Assembly (NCBI GenBank): GCA_964648485.1
Contig: CAZYOF010000002.1
Coordinates: forward strand, 184,329-248,328
Direction of reading: 5' to 3'
DNA from: DAIOEK01 sp964648485
Lineage (GTDB): Bacteria > Chloroflexota > Anaerolineae > Anaerolineales > Anaerolineaceae
Length of the DNA stretch: 64,000 nucleotides
The notes below the pieces were generated by a model, which worked only from the letters and a program-made list of their open reading frames with translations, ran no database searches and was not told where the DNA came from. A program made the translations under genes and the position numbers. The first letter of the stretch is position 1; the number at the start of each line of letters is the position of its first letter. Shown here piece after piece: positions 41,809-50,461 of the stretch.

Positions 41809-42483
41809 TTAAACATCCAGACGATAACCAACCCCACGAATGGTTTTAATAAATCTGGGGTGTCTGGGGTCGGTTTCGATGATACGGCGTAACCAGCTGA
41901 TATGTACATCCAGTGTACGCGTATCCGCTGTATATTCTGTTTCCCATACCTCGCGGAAGAGTTTTTCCCTTTCTACAACTTCGCCGGGATGATCCATCAG
42001 TAATCTCAGTAATCTCATGAGGTGGGGTGTTAACTTCCCGGATTGATTCATGCACCGAACTTTTTGATGCTCGATATCAAGGCGGATTGGGCCTTCATTG
42101 ATCACTTGCCTGCCTTCAACCGGCAGAAGAGGTTTAATGCGATTGATTAATTTCTGCAGCGTAAATGGAAGGGTTAAGATCAATTCTTTTTCGAGCCGGT
42201 TCACTGGTTTTTTCTTTTCTGGCTCTTCGCCATTGGGAGAGACAACCACAATGATCGGTATATCACCCAGGGCAAGGCGAAGATCACGGCAAATCCTTTT
42301 ACCTGAAGTGCGTAAAGAAGCGGCATCAATGATTACAATATCCGGGTCGATCGAACCTATTTGCTTTAAGGCTGTATTCCCGTTGGGGGCTGTATCTACC
42401 TGGTAACCTCGTTTAATCAGACCGTCTCTGAAAGATGGATGGTCTGATCGGTTACCTTCAACCAACAGGATTTTTTCATTCAA
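41809..42483 (-). CDS. OmpR-type response regulator with an atypical receiver
   Basis: A 224-residue regulator with an N-terminal receiver (1-115) and a C-terminal winged helix (about 128-224; RTLDVHISWLRRIIE and TIRGVGYRLDV). The receiver keeps the phosphorylatable Asp (D53 in IVIIDAAS), but the acidic pair is reduced to E9 (VEGN) and the conserved Lys is Leu (LTLPF, L105). Phosphorylation in the usual way is therefore doubtful. No kinase is adjacent. Start is TTG 42483, about ten bases after AAGG. It heads the operon with the diguanylate cyclase and PAS genes. Confidence 0.87.
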   Translation of the reverse strand: MNEKILLVEGNRSDHPSFRDGLIKRGYQVDTAPNGNTALKQIGSIDPDIVIIDAASLRTSGKRICRDLRLALGDIPIIVVVSPNGEEPEKKKPVNRLEKELILTLPFTLQKLINRIKPLLPVEGRQVINEGPIRLDIEHQKVRCMNQSGKLTPHLMRLLRLLMDHPGEVVEREKLFREVWETEYTADTRTLDVHISWLRRIIETDPRHPRFIKTIRGVGYRLDV

Positions 42484-42793
42484 TGGCAGTTAACCTTAAA
42501 AATCTGAATTTTAATTATTTTTATTGCCGAACTTCTTTATTGCCATACTTACTCCCACCTCTGGCATCAAGACCATTGAGATATTGCCTCTACCATATTT
42601 TGATTTTAAATCATCGATAGGGTGGGTATGTTTCAAGGGTCGTTGTATTATAACCCCGTTTTTTAAGAATCGACAAGGAAAATTGAATGTTAAAAAATCT
42701 CTTTCTTAACATTCTCGGATCCATGATACAAAACATCTTACCAGGCATTTGTAATCCATCCAAGCCTGCGATAGAATAAGTTTGGAGGAAAAT
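42484..42793. other. Intergenic region between divergent genes
   Basis: About 310 bp with no convincing gene. The clearest element is a 9-12-9 inverted repeat near the right end (annotated separately). TATTAT at 42646 could be a -10 but has no -35. AT-rich sequence otherwise. Confidence 0.45.
42685..42714. repeat. Inverted repeat 9-12-9 upstream of the BFN gene
   Basis: GAATGTTAA (42685-42693) and TTAACATTC (42706-42714) are perfect complements with 12 bases between, 79 bases before the start codon. There is no T-run, so it looks more like an operator than a terminator. Confidence 0.5.
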
Positions 42794-43375
42794 ATGGGTA
42801 AGCTGGTGGAAGTGGTAATCGATAGTTTACGGGTGAGCCTGACTAACCAGCAGCGGGTGGTTGTGCTGCATGAGAAGGAAACTAATAATTATCTTCCGAT
42901 TTGGATTGGCCCTTACGAAGCAGAAGCAATTACCATTGCTTTACAGGATGTGGAAGTCTCACGTCCTTTAACCCATGACCTTCTTAAGAATGTATTTACA
43001 CGTCTTAAAGGGAAGCTGTTACGGATCGAAATTGCTGCCCTGAAAGATGATGTGTTTTATGCAAAGATAATGGTTGAACAGAATGATGAGATCCTTGAAA
43101 TCGATTCAAGACCATCTGATGCAATCGCAATTTCGGTTCGTGCTCATATTCCAATCTTTGTGGATAGCGAAGTGATGGATCAGGCGGGTATCCACCCTGA
43201 AACCGAACTACCCGAAAAAGAAGGATCTGCTCCTGAACCTGCAGAAGCTACTGAAACAGGGGGGGAACAGCGCCTGTCTGTTTTTGAAGATTTTTTGAAG
43301 AAATTTGATCTGGATGATCAGGAGACTGACAGCGGGGATAGCAAAGATTCACCAGACCAACCTTCTGATGCTTAG
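42794..43375 (+). CDS. Bifunctional-nuclease-fold (BFN/DUF151) protein
   Basis: A 193-residue protein with an N-terminal BFN domain (about 1-130): VVVLHEKETNNYLPIWIGPYEA, here cited by its start, then RPLTHDLLKNVF and SRPSDAIAISVR are family markers. BFN proteins are described as nucleases in plants, but bacterial function is unclear. The C-terminal 60 residues are acidic and disordered, ending in a Ser/Asp-rich tail. Start is ATG 42794 after GGAGG; the in-frame TTG four codons earlier is part of that binding site. dnaB follows 49 bases later. Confidence 0.87.
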   Translation: MGKLVEVVIDSLRVSLTNQQRVVVLHEKETNNYLPIWIGPYEAEAITIALQDVEVSRPLTHDLLKNVFTRLKGKLLRIEIAALKDDVFYAKIMVEQNDEILEIDSRPSDAIAISVRAHIPIFVDSEVMDQAGIHPETELPEKEGSAPEPAEATETGGEQRLSVFEDFLKKFDLDDQETDSGDSKDSPDQPSDA

Positions 43376-43424
43376 ACTTATTAAGTTACAATAAATAACA
43401 TCTTTCTCCACCCGGGAGTAATTT

Positions 43425-44792
43425 ATGGACGAGTTGCCGCCAGCGGAAGAATTATCAGCGTCACCCGAATCATTATCCATTCCACATAACCGTGAAGCGG
43501 AAGAATCTTTGCTTGGATCGATTTTAATCAATCCAGAAGCATACTATGATGTTGCCCAATTTCTTCAGGCAGAAGATTTTTACATTCATCGAAACCGCTG
43601 GATCTGGGAAGGGATAGTTCGCCTATACGAGAAACGCATCCCGGTGGATTTGTTGACATTAACCGAAGATCTAAACCAGCACAATCTGCTTCTGGAAATT
43701 GGTGGATCAAGTTATATCACCGGGCTACTTAGCAGGGTTCCGAGTGCTTTAAATGCTGAAGCATACGGGCATATTATTGAAGAGCATGCCATCCGCAGAC
43801 GGCTACTTTCTGCAGCAAATGATGTTGCGCGATTGGCTTATAACCACGAAAAACAGCTGGATACTGTTATCGATGAGTCTGAGAAAGCAGTATTTGAAAT
43901 CAGTGAGAGAAGGGTAAGACACGACCTTCAACCTATCCGCACTGTTCTGAGTGAATATTATGATCATGTGGATGAACTGGCACGGCGGAGTGATGAATTT
44001 TATGGTGTTCCCAGTGGATTAATCGATCTCGATAAGTTGCTGGGAGGTATGCAAAAATCAGATTTGATTATTGTCGCCGGGCGACCGGGAATGGGAAAAA
44101 CCGGGTTTTTGCTGGGAGCTGCAAAAAATGCAGCCTTGAACAATCAAAAACATGTTGCCATGTTCTCTCTGGAAATGTCAAATGAACAGCTGGTTCAACG
44201 TCTGATATCACAGCAGACCGGAATTGAATCACAAAAATTACGGGCGGGTAAACTGGAGGATGATGAATGGGCGCTCTTTGTGCAAGCAGTCGATATGATG
44301 AGCGGCACAACCATCTTCCTGGATGATACCCCGGCTATCACGCCATTACAAATGCGCACCAAGTGCCGCAGGTTACATCTGGAGTATCATCTCGATCTCA
44401 TCATTGTTGATTATCTGCAATTGATGAGCGGCGATTCACGGAATGATAACCGCGTTCAGGAGGTTTCATACATTTCCCGTTACCTAAAGGTTCTGGCGCG
44501 CGAATTAAATGTGCCTGTACTGGCAGCAGCGCAGCTTTCACGTGCTGTTGAACAGCGAGCAGATAAGAGACCGCAGCTATCAGATTTACGTGAATCCGGT
44601 TCATTGGAGCAGGACGCAGATATCGTTATCTTCATCCATCGTCCGGAAGCTCTTGATAAAGGTTCCACCCGGCAAAATGTTGCAGAATTGATTGTTGCAA
44701 AGCATCGAAATGGTCCTACACATCCGGGTATAGAAGTGATCTTCATGCCACAACTGGCAAAATTCGAGAATGCTGCCCAGCTTAGGGGGTAA
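43425..44792 (+). CDS. dnaB: Replicative DNA helicase DnaB
   Basis: A 455-residue hexameric helicase. The N-terminal DnaB domain (about 18-120, PHNREAEESLLGSILI) is followed by the RecA-like motor with Walker A GRPGMGKTG (about 218-226), Walker B IIVDYLQLM and the DLRESGSLEQDADIV arm. All motifs are intact, so it can be the main replicative helicase. GGGAG precedes the ATG. It is followed by a DnaD-like and a DnaC-like gene, a natural group for helicase loading. Confidence 0.96.
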   Translation: MDELPPAEELSASPESLSIPHNREAEESLLGSILINPEAYYDVAQFLQAEDFYIHRNRWIWEGIVRLYEKRIPVDLLTLTEDLNQHNLLLEIGGSSYITGLLSRVPSALNAEAYGHIIEEHAIRRRLLSAANDVARLAYNHEKQLDTVIDESEKAVFEISERRVRHDLQPIRTVLSEYYDHVDELARRSDEFYGVPSGLIDLDKLLGGMQKSDLIIVAGRPGMGKTGFLLGAAKNAALNNQKHVAMFSLEMSNEQLVQRLISQQTGIESQKLRAGKLEDDEWALFVQAVDMMSGTTIFLDDTPAITPLQMRTKCRRLHLEYHLDLIIVDYLQLMSGDSRNDNRVQEVSYISRYLKVLARELNVPVLAAAQLSRAVEQRADKRPQLSDLRESGSLEQDADIVIFIHRPEALDKGSTRQNVAELIVAKHRNGPTHPGIEVIFMPQLAKFENAAQLRG

Positions 44793-44801
44793 TGCGAGAT
44801 T

Positions 44802-45509
44802 ATGAGCAGGCATAAAGTATTCCCTGGTTTTCCATCTGGAAAAGTAAGTTTCACATCTGTTCCCGATGTGTTCTTTACAGATTTACTTCCCCTTATTAAC
44901 GACCTGATTGAGATAAAAATCATCCTTTATCTGATCTGGCTTCTGGATCACCGGGGTGGCAATATCAGGTTTGTGAGACACAGTGAAATATTGCAAGACC
45001 AGGGATTTATGAAGAGTCTTGACCCAGATCCAACCGAAGCCAATATCAGGTTAAGCGCGGGGATGCAAAAAGCTGAATCACAGGGAGCGATTATAACGAT
45101 CTACCCTGAAGGCGAGGACAATCCCTGTTATTTCCTGAATACAAGCCGCTCGCAGGCTGTTGTGGAATCTTTTCACGCTGGAAAATGGCATCCAGCGGAT
45201 ACTCATTTCAGTCCCGCCGGATTGGATGTGGTAAAACCCAATATCTTTAAACTTTACGAGCAGAATATCGGTCCGCTGACGCCAATGATTGCTGACCTGT
45301 TAAAATCTGCAGAGGAAGATTATCCGCCCGAATGGATTGATGAAGCCTTTAGAATTGCTGTAGTGAACAACGTTCGGAAATGGAATTACATCCAGGCAAT
45401 TCTTCGATCATGGCAGGAAAGAGGTAGAGATGACGAAAATCGACGAGACCCTCAAAAAGATTACCGCCGGTATCTCGAGGGAGAATACGCCCGATTCATT
45501 GAACACTGA
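44802..45509 (+). CDS. DnaD-domain replication/primosome protein
   Basis: A 235-residue protein with an N-terminal winged-helix-like part (about 20-100) and a C-terminal DnaD domain: IFKLYEQNIGPLTPMI and the WIDEAFRIAVVNNVRKWNYI segment with the final ILRSW. In Gram-positive bacteria DnaD remodels DNA and helps place the helicase at oriC or stalled forks. It follows dnaB by nine bases. Its last 80 bases are also the start of the AAA+ loader gene in another frame. Confidence 0.88.
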   Translation: MSRHKVFPGFPSGKVSFTSVPDVFFTDLLPLINDLIEIKIILYLIWLLDHRGGNIRFVRHSEILQDQGFMKSLDPDPTEANIRLSAGMQKAESQGAIITIYPEGEDNPCYFLNTSRSQAVVESFHAGKWHPADTHFSPAGLDVVKPNIFKLYEQNIGPLTPMIADLLKSAEEDYPPEWIDEAFRIAVVNNVRKWNYIQAILRSWQERGRDDENRRDPQKDYRRYLEGEYARFIEH

Positions 45510-46833
45510 AGAGCGGGCAACGATTGGCGATCCGAATTGCCCCATCTGCCAGGGACTGGGATTTTTCCGCCAGGACGTTCCGGTAGGTCATCCGGATTTT
45601 GGGAGGATACATATCTGTACCTGCCGACAGCAAGAGGTTGTTCAGCAGGTGCACCAACGGTTGACCCGGTTTGCCAACCTTGAGGCAGTTCATCAATTTG
45701 CCTTCGATACTTTCCAATCCGAAGGACGACCGGGGACGCTGACACCAACGCAGGCAATCTCTCTACGTACTGCTTATAAAACATGCCAGAGCTACGCCGG
45801 GAATCTGGATGGATGGTTGTTGTTGATGGGTCCATTCGGTTGTGGCAAGACTCATCTTGCAGCCGCTATTGCAAATCAGTCTGTTTCGCTGGGGGTACCA
45901 ACATTATTTCTTACGGTTCCTGACCTGTTAGACTGGCTGCGTTTCGCCTACCAGGATAAAGAAACTACCTTTGAAACCCGATTTGAAGAAATTCGGAATA
46001 TCCAATTACTGGTAATGGATGATTTCGGTACAGAAAACGCGACCCCATGGGCGCAGGAAAAACTCTTTCAGATTATTAATCACCGATATCTGAACCGGTT
46101 ACCACTGGTAATTACAACCAACCAGCCGATGGATACCATTGAAGAGCGGATTCGTTCCAGGCTGCAAGATCCATCCCTGGTGCAGAGGCTGCATATTAAC
46201 GTGCCGGATTTTCGCCATCCATCAGCAGCAGGGGATCACCCTGACCTTTCGACACTTAATTTGCATTACAAACAGACCTTTGAAAGTATCGATTCACGGC
46301 AGACAGAAGGACTTAAACCGGCTGAAACCGGGAGCCTGGAGAAAGCGGTGAAAGCGGCGAAAAAATTTGCTGATGATCCGCGCGGATGGTTGGTTTTTCT
46401 GGGTGAATATAGCACAGGAAAAACACATCTTGCAGCCGCTATAGGGAATTACCGGGCGAGCCTGGGGCAACCACCCCTGCTGGTAAGTGTCCCTGATTTA
46501 CTGGATCACCTCAGGGCTAGTTTTCATCCGGATAGCCGCGAATCATACGACAGACGTTTTGAAGATATTCGCACCTGTTCCTTGTTGATCCTGGATGATC
46601 TGGGTGCGCATTCTTCCACTCCCTGGGCGAAGGAAAAGCTGTATCAACTTTTTAACTATCGCTACGATGCAGAATTACCGACTGTAATCACATCATCACA
46701 GAGTCTTGAGTCACTTGATCCGCGATTGCGTATGAAGTTGATTGATGACCGGTTATGTAAAATCTATATGCTTGGCATCCCGCCATATATTGGCAGGCAG
46801 CAGGGTGCTTCAGCTCGATCCCGGCGCAATTGA
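45430..46833 (+). CDS. DnaC-like helicase loader with two tandem AAA+ domains
   Basis: A 467-residue protein related to DnaC/DnaI/IstB ATPases. An N-terminal CPIC (37-40) ... CTC (63-65) cluster suggests a zinc site. AAA+ domain 1 has Walker A GPFGCGKT (134-141), Walker B LLVMDDFG (193-200), sensor TTNQP (229-233) and Arg-rich RIRSRLQD. A linker (about 255-300) leads to domain 2, with Walker A GEYSTGKT (325-332) and Walker B LLILDDLG (385-392). The two halves are plainly duplicates (VPDLLDWLRF / VPDLLDHLRA; ATPWAQEKLFQ / STPWAKEKLYQ). Normal DnaC is about 245-310 residues with one domain. GAGG precedes ATG 45430, which lies inside the DnaD-like gene. IstB-type transposition helper is unlikely since no transposase is near. 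Confidence 0.88.
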   Translation: MTKIDETLKKITAGISRENTPDSLNTEERATIGDPNCPICQGLGFFRQDVPVGHPDFGRIHICTCRQQEVVQQVHQRLTRFANLEAVHQFAFDTFQSEGRPGTLTPTQAISLRTAYKTCQSYAGNLDGWLLLMGPFGCGKTHLAAAIANQSVSLGVPTLFLTVPDLLDWLRFAYQDKETTFETRFEEIRNIQLLVMDDFGTENATPWAQEKLFQIINHRYLNRLPLVITTNQPMDTIEERIRSRLQDPSLVQRLHINVPDFRHPSAAGDHPDLSTLNLHYKQTFESIDSRQTEGLKPAETGSLEKAVKAAKKFADDPRGWLVFLGEYSTGKTHLAAAIGNYRASLGQPPLLVSVPDLLDHLRASFHPDSRESYDRRFEDIRTCSLLILDDLGAHSSTPWAKEKLYQLFNYRYDAELPTVITSSQSLESLDPRLRMKLIDDRLCKIYMLGIPPYIGRQQGASARSRRN

Positions 46834-46839
46834 TCTTTT

Positions 46840-49299
46840 TCAGGGCGAAACAGCAGAATACACCTTATTATCGAAAGCCATGAAAACCACTTTTGCGGGG
46901 TTAACCGTGAATGCGGTCGGCTTTCTCTTTAATAACTGCTGGGGATCACCCGCCTGAACAGAGAGCTGTTTCATCATGGCAAGTTTGACACTGAAGTGGT
47001 AGATAGAAACCCCTTCGCTATCCAGTAGGTAAATGGATGGATCAGGCGGAGCAGAGTATTGAATCTGCTTGAAAGCAGTTTCTGGAATGATCACCGGTTT
47101 ATTTTTTACACCTGGACGTTCGATTGAAAATGGTGCCGGGTCTTTACACTTTGTCGCTGTCCCCGAAATCGCACCATATGTGCAGGTAGTTAAGTGCCCA
47201 TCTTCATGGAGCATATACAGGTCGTTTACATTGATGGAAAAATCGACCACATCGCCCAATGCTGGAATATCTTTATTAAAGAATAGATCCGGGCTTTCAC
47301 TGAATGTACCGCCAGAGCCAACATATACCCAGATGGCATTCGAGTTCTTATCCATTACATATAGACGCCCGGAATCGATAGCAATTGTATCGATGGATCC
47401 CCAGCCAGTATCTGGTGGCATTAAGGTCATGGAGGTTGCGTTCGTACCTGATCCACAATAAACGATGTTGCCGTTTTTATCTAATGCCGCTATGGCTGCT
47501 CCAAGAGAATTACCTTTAGGCATGATTGCAAAATCTACAAATGGTTCAACAACATACGACCCATATGGTCCGGGAGCACATTTAAAACTGGTATCCAATT
47601 CAAAACCGCGCCCGGTCAGAAGTGCACGCAAAACCTTGCCGTCAGAAGAATCAAGCATGAATAGATCTGTCGTAGTTGCACGCAATCGGCTGATTTTCGT
47701 TCCGGTAGGGAGATTCTCTGGCAGCGCAGGCGCAAAATCCAGACGCCCGATCCCTTCGACATCATCCAGCACATCCTGTGCCTGCTGCCGTAAAGTTTTC
47801 GATTTTTCATTCTTACCGTATTTTTCAGCCTGGTCCAGAAGGGCAAGCGCCTGCTCCCAGGAGTCTCTCACATCATCCGGGTCTTTCTGAGTACTTGCCT
47901 GCGCAGCAAGAGCTTCAGCCTGGTTATAGTATTGAGTGAATTGAGTGGATCTTCCACGTTGGAAGTAAATCGTGGAACCTGCAGCCACCATCACCAGAGG
48001 AATGACTACAGAAATTAAAACCAGCGCTTTAATTGAAATTTGTGGAAGGCGGAAACCACCTTCGGGGGTAATGTATTCAACTGCGCCACCGACCACACCG
48101 CCCATTGTTGCAGCGGTTTTTTGTAAAGTTCTTCCGGTAATATCTGCTGCAACAGAAGCGCCTTTTTCCAATTTTACAAATGACCTGCGTAAAGGTTCTG
48201 TATTTATTGGGATTCTAGGCGGATGGATAGAATTTTCTGGAATTTCTCCATCTGAAGGGAATGACTTTTTTAACCGGGTTGAGAATTTTCCTATTCGGTT
48301 GCCCAATATCTTTGATTTTTCTACAGCCTCTTTAATCAGTGCCTTAATCCCTTCGAGAAAACCCGGCTCTACTTCATCATCCAGATCATCAACAGATGGT
48401 AAGGGTAATGGTTTAATCACTGTTTTCTGACCGGCAACCGGACTGACACCATCCGGTTTGGGTGAAGTTTTAGGTTCCAGCGGAACCGGTCGTGTAGATG
48501 GCACAGCCATTGAGGGCATCTGACGCCCGTCTTTTGAAGCACTCGTTGACTGAGCAGGTGGGTTAACGCTACCATTGGCTGCCTGGGGGACAAAAAAACC
48601 TGATTTACTGGATAGGGGCGCCTGCAGAACAACTCTTCCCGGACCATCGATTGCCTGGATCAATAATGCGCGGATATTGGGAGAGACCTGATTTAAGAGT
48701 CTCCGCCGCAGGTAATCCAGCGCGACCGATGGACTGCCTGCCAGATTCGCCGGTGTCCAGGTAGCTAACGGTTCTGGGCTGAAGAGGATGTATTCGTCTG
48801 AAGAAATTTCTGAGAGAAAGAATCGCAGAGTTGCCGTGCGGCTTAATCCAATCCCGCGACCAGAGGTTTCTGGATCGAAGAAGTGTTCCGTTTTGTTTTT
48901 ATTGAGTACGAAGCTATGCGTATAGCCTGAGTGAGCGATGTAAGCACGATTTTCCCGAATAACGGCGATGTTCAACATACAACTTTGTTGATGCCCGCCG
49001 GTGCTTTCTTTGAGATTATATTCAAGCAGGGTGTCGTTCAAAATTTCTGCGCAACGTTTCAAGCCTGCAGTTACTGTTCCACTGGATTTATAATACTCCG
49101 CTGCTGCTTTATCGAGCGCTTCGCGTAACCGATCTTGTGGAATAACCAGTTCATTTATAGCTGTAATGAGCAAGATGAACTGGTCACCCTGACGGGAACG
49201 CACAGCATATTTGGGAGAAACAGAAAAATGCAAACCGGGTAAATAGGCTTGCTCAACACTATCTTTGATATGGAGAGGGTAAAGGTTTAGGTCCAACAC
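46840..49299 (-). CDS. Large membrane protein with PP2C-like N-terminus and beta-propeller-like C-terminus
   Basis: An 819-residue protein I cannot name. Residues 1-225 weakly resemble a PP2C (PPM) phosphatase (SCMLNIAVIRENRAYIAHSG), but the usual metal-binding DG and GD motifs are missing, so it would be inactive. A Pro-rich cytoplasmic linker (230-310), an amphipathic region, one membrane helix (about 425-446), a helical TPR-like piece (455-515) and an extracellular repeat region (about 540-819) follow; the repeats (LFMLDSSDGKVL, IAALDKNGNIVY, LYVMDKNSNAIW) look like beta-propeller blades. The start is GTG 49299 without a clear binding site. It ends six bases from the convergent loader gene. 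Confidence 0.6.
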   Translation of the reverse strand: MLDLNLYPLHIKDSVEQAYLPGLHFSVSPKYAVRSRQGDQFILLITAINELVIPQDRLREALDKAAAEYYKSSGTVTAGLKRCAEILNDTLLEYNLKESTGGHQQSCMLNIAVIRENRAYIAHSGYTHSFVLNKNKTEHFFDPETSGRGIGLSRTATLRFFLSEISSDEYILFSPEPLATWTPANLAGSPSVALDYLRRRLLNQVSPNIRALLIQAIDGPGRVVLQAPLSSKSGFFVPQAANGSVNPPAQSTSASKDGRQMPSMAVPSTRPVPLEPKTSPKPDGVSPVAGQKTVIKPLPLPSVDDLDDEVEPGFLEGIKALIKEAVEKSKILGNRIGKFSTRLKKSFPSDGEIPENSIHPPRIPINTEPLRRSFVKLEKGASVAADITGRTLQKTAATMGGVVGGAVEYITPEGGFRLPQISIKALVLISVVIPLVMVAAGSTIYFQRGRSTQFTQYYNQAEALAAQASTQKDPDDVRDSWEQALALLDQAEKYGKNEKSKTLRQQAQDVLDDVEGIGRLDFAPALPENLPTGTKISRLRATTTDLFMLDSSDGKVLRALLTGRGFELDTSFKCAPGPYGSYVVEPFVDFAIMPKGNSLGAAIAALDKNGNIVYCGSGTNATSMTLMPPDTGWGSIDTIAIDSGRLYVMDKNSNAIWVYVGSGGTFSESPDLFFNKDIPALGDVVDFSINVNDLYMLHEDGHLTTCTYGAISGTATKCKDPAPFSIERPGVKNKPVIIPETAFKQIQYSAPPDPSIYLLDSEGVSIYHFSVKLAMMKQLSVQAGDPQQLLKRKPTAFTVNPAKVVFMAFDNKVYSAVSP

Positions 49300-49420
49300 A
49301 GCAAATAAGTTCCAATAATTGATTAGAATAATGAATTGACGATCATCATCAAAAATGATGCAAGTTGTTTACCAATCGATTTGTATTCTATCATCTCCTG
49401 CACATCCACTTGACTGGTGT

Positions 49421-49426
49421 TACAAT
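49421..49426 (+). promoter_or_regulatory. -10-like box just before a start codon
   Basis: TACAAT with seven bases before the ATG at 49434 and no Shine-Dalgarno sequence. No -35 is seen. Confidence 0.35.
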
Positions 49427-49433
49427 TTTAGAC

Positions 49434-50459
49434 ATGTTGAATTATCAAATCGTCTCTGATGTCCCTGCATGGGATCAATTGAAAACAGAATGGAATTTAT
49501 TACTTGAGAGCAGCCAGACTCATGTACCTTTTTTACGGCATGAGTTTTTACGTGAATGGTGGGATACCTGTGGCGGAGGTGAGTGGGAACAGAGCGACCT
49601 TCTCGTTATCACCGCGCGGGATGGTGACCGGTTAGTTGGAATTGCTCCTCTCTTCTTGAATCATTGTAAAACCGGCAAGCTGTCTCTCATGTTTATTGGC
49701 AGTTTTGAAATTGTCGATTATCTCGATTTTATTGTTCTACCGGAATATCTGGATCTTTTTCTCAAGGGGTTGTTATCATTTCTCACAACCCCCGAAATCC
49801 CTTCATGGCATCAATTGGACCTGTACAATATCCTGAACGAAAGCCCCTCCCTTGCAGCTTTGGAAAAAGCCTGTTCAGAAATTGGATGGAATTATCAATC
49901 TGAAGTGCTTCAAAAATCCCCGCATATCTTGCTTCCCGGGGATTGGGAGCAATACCTCGCCGGAATAGATAAGAAGCAGCGGCATGAAATCCGCAGGAAG
50001 ATGCGTCGCGCCGAGAGCAGTCCGGTTCCGGTAACCTGGTATGTATTATCAGATCCATCCCAGCTTGACGAAGATACCCTGAGTTTTCTCGATCTGATGG
50101 CGCAGGATGAAGAAAAAGCACGCTTTCTTACACCCCGTATGCGAGAGCAGATGACCAATACCATTCGATGTGCATATGATACTGGTTGTCTCCATCTAGC
50201 ATTTTTAGAAGTTGATGGTGTAAAAGCAGCGGGTTATATGAGCTTTGATTACATTAACCGTTTGTGGGTATATAACTCCGGTATCAACAAAGCCCTGATG
50301 GAATACTCTCCAGGCTGGGTGCTTCTCGGTTATTTGCTTAAATGGGCAAATGAAAACGGATATACGGAATTTGATTTCATGCGGGGGGATGAAGAGTACA
50401 AGTATCGCTTTGGCGCTGTCGATCGTTTCGTTTGCAAAGCATTGATCGTTAAGCCTTAA
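49434..50459 (+). CDS. BioF2/CelD-like GNAT acetyltransferase-domain protein
   Basis: A 341-residue protein with a double GNAT fold typical of BioF2-like (GNAT_6) proteins: an N-terminal FLRHEFLREWWDTCG segment and DRLVGIAPLFL, and in the C-terminal half YINRLWVYNSGINKAL and YTEFDFMRGDEEYKYRFG. Family members act in exopolysaccharide (CelD) or peptidoglycan-peptide metabolism. The acceptor is unknown. I start at ATG 49434, in front of which a TACAAT box suggests a leaderless mRNA; a longer frame from 49365 adds an unlikely leader. Convergent with the malic enzyme gene. Confidence 0.82.
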   Translation: MLNYQIVSDVPAWDQLKTEWNLLLESSQTHVPFLRHEFLREWWDTCGGGEWEQSDLLVITARDGDRLVGIAPLFLNHCKTGKLSLMFIGSFEIVDYLDFIVLPEYLDLFLKGLLSFLTTPEIPSWHQLDLYNILNESPSLAALEKACSEIGWNYQSEVLQKSPHILLPGDWEQYLAGIDKKQRHEIRRKMRRAESSPVPVTWYVLSDPSQLDEDTLSFLDLMAQDEEKARFLTPRMREQMTNTIRCAYDTGCLHLAFLEVDGVKAAGYMSFDYINRLWVYNSGINKALMEYSPGWVLLGYLLKWANENGYTEFDFMRGDEEYKYRFGAVDRFVCKALIVKP

Positions 50460-50461
50460 AC

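Noticed and set aside
45430..46833. IstB-type transposition helper, hence an insertion sequence
   Set aside because: No transposase or terminal inverted repeats are near; dnaB and a dnaD-like gene support a helicase loader.
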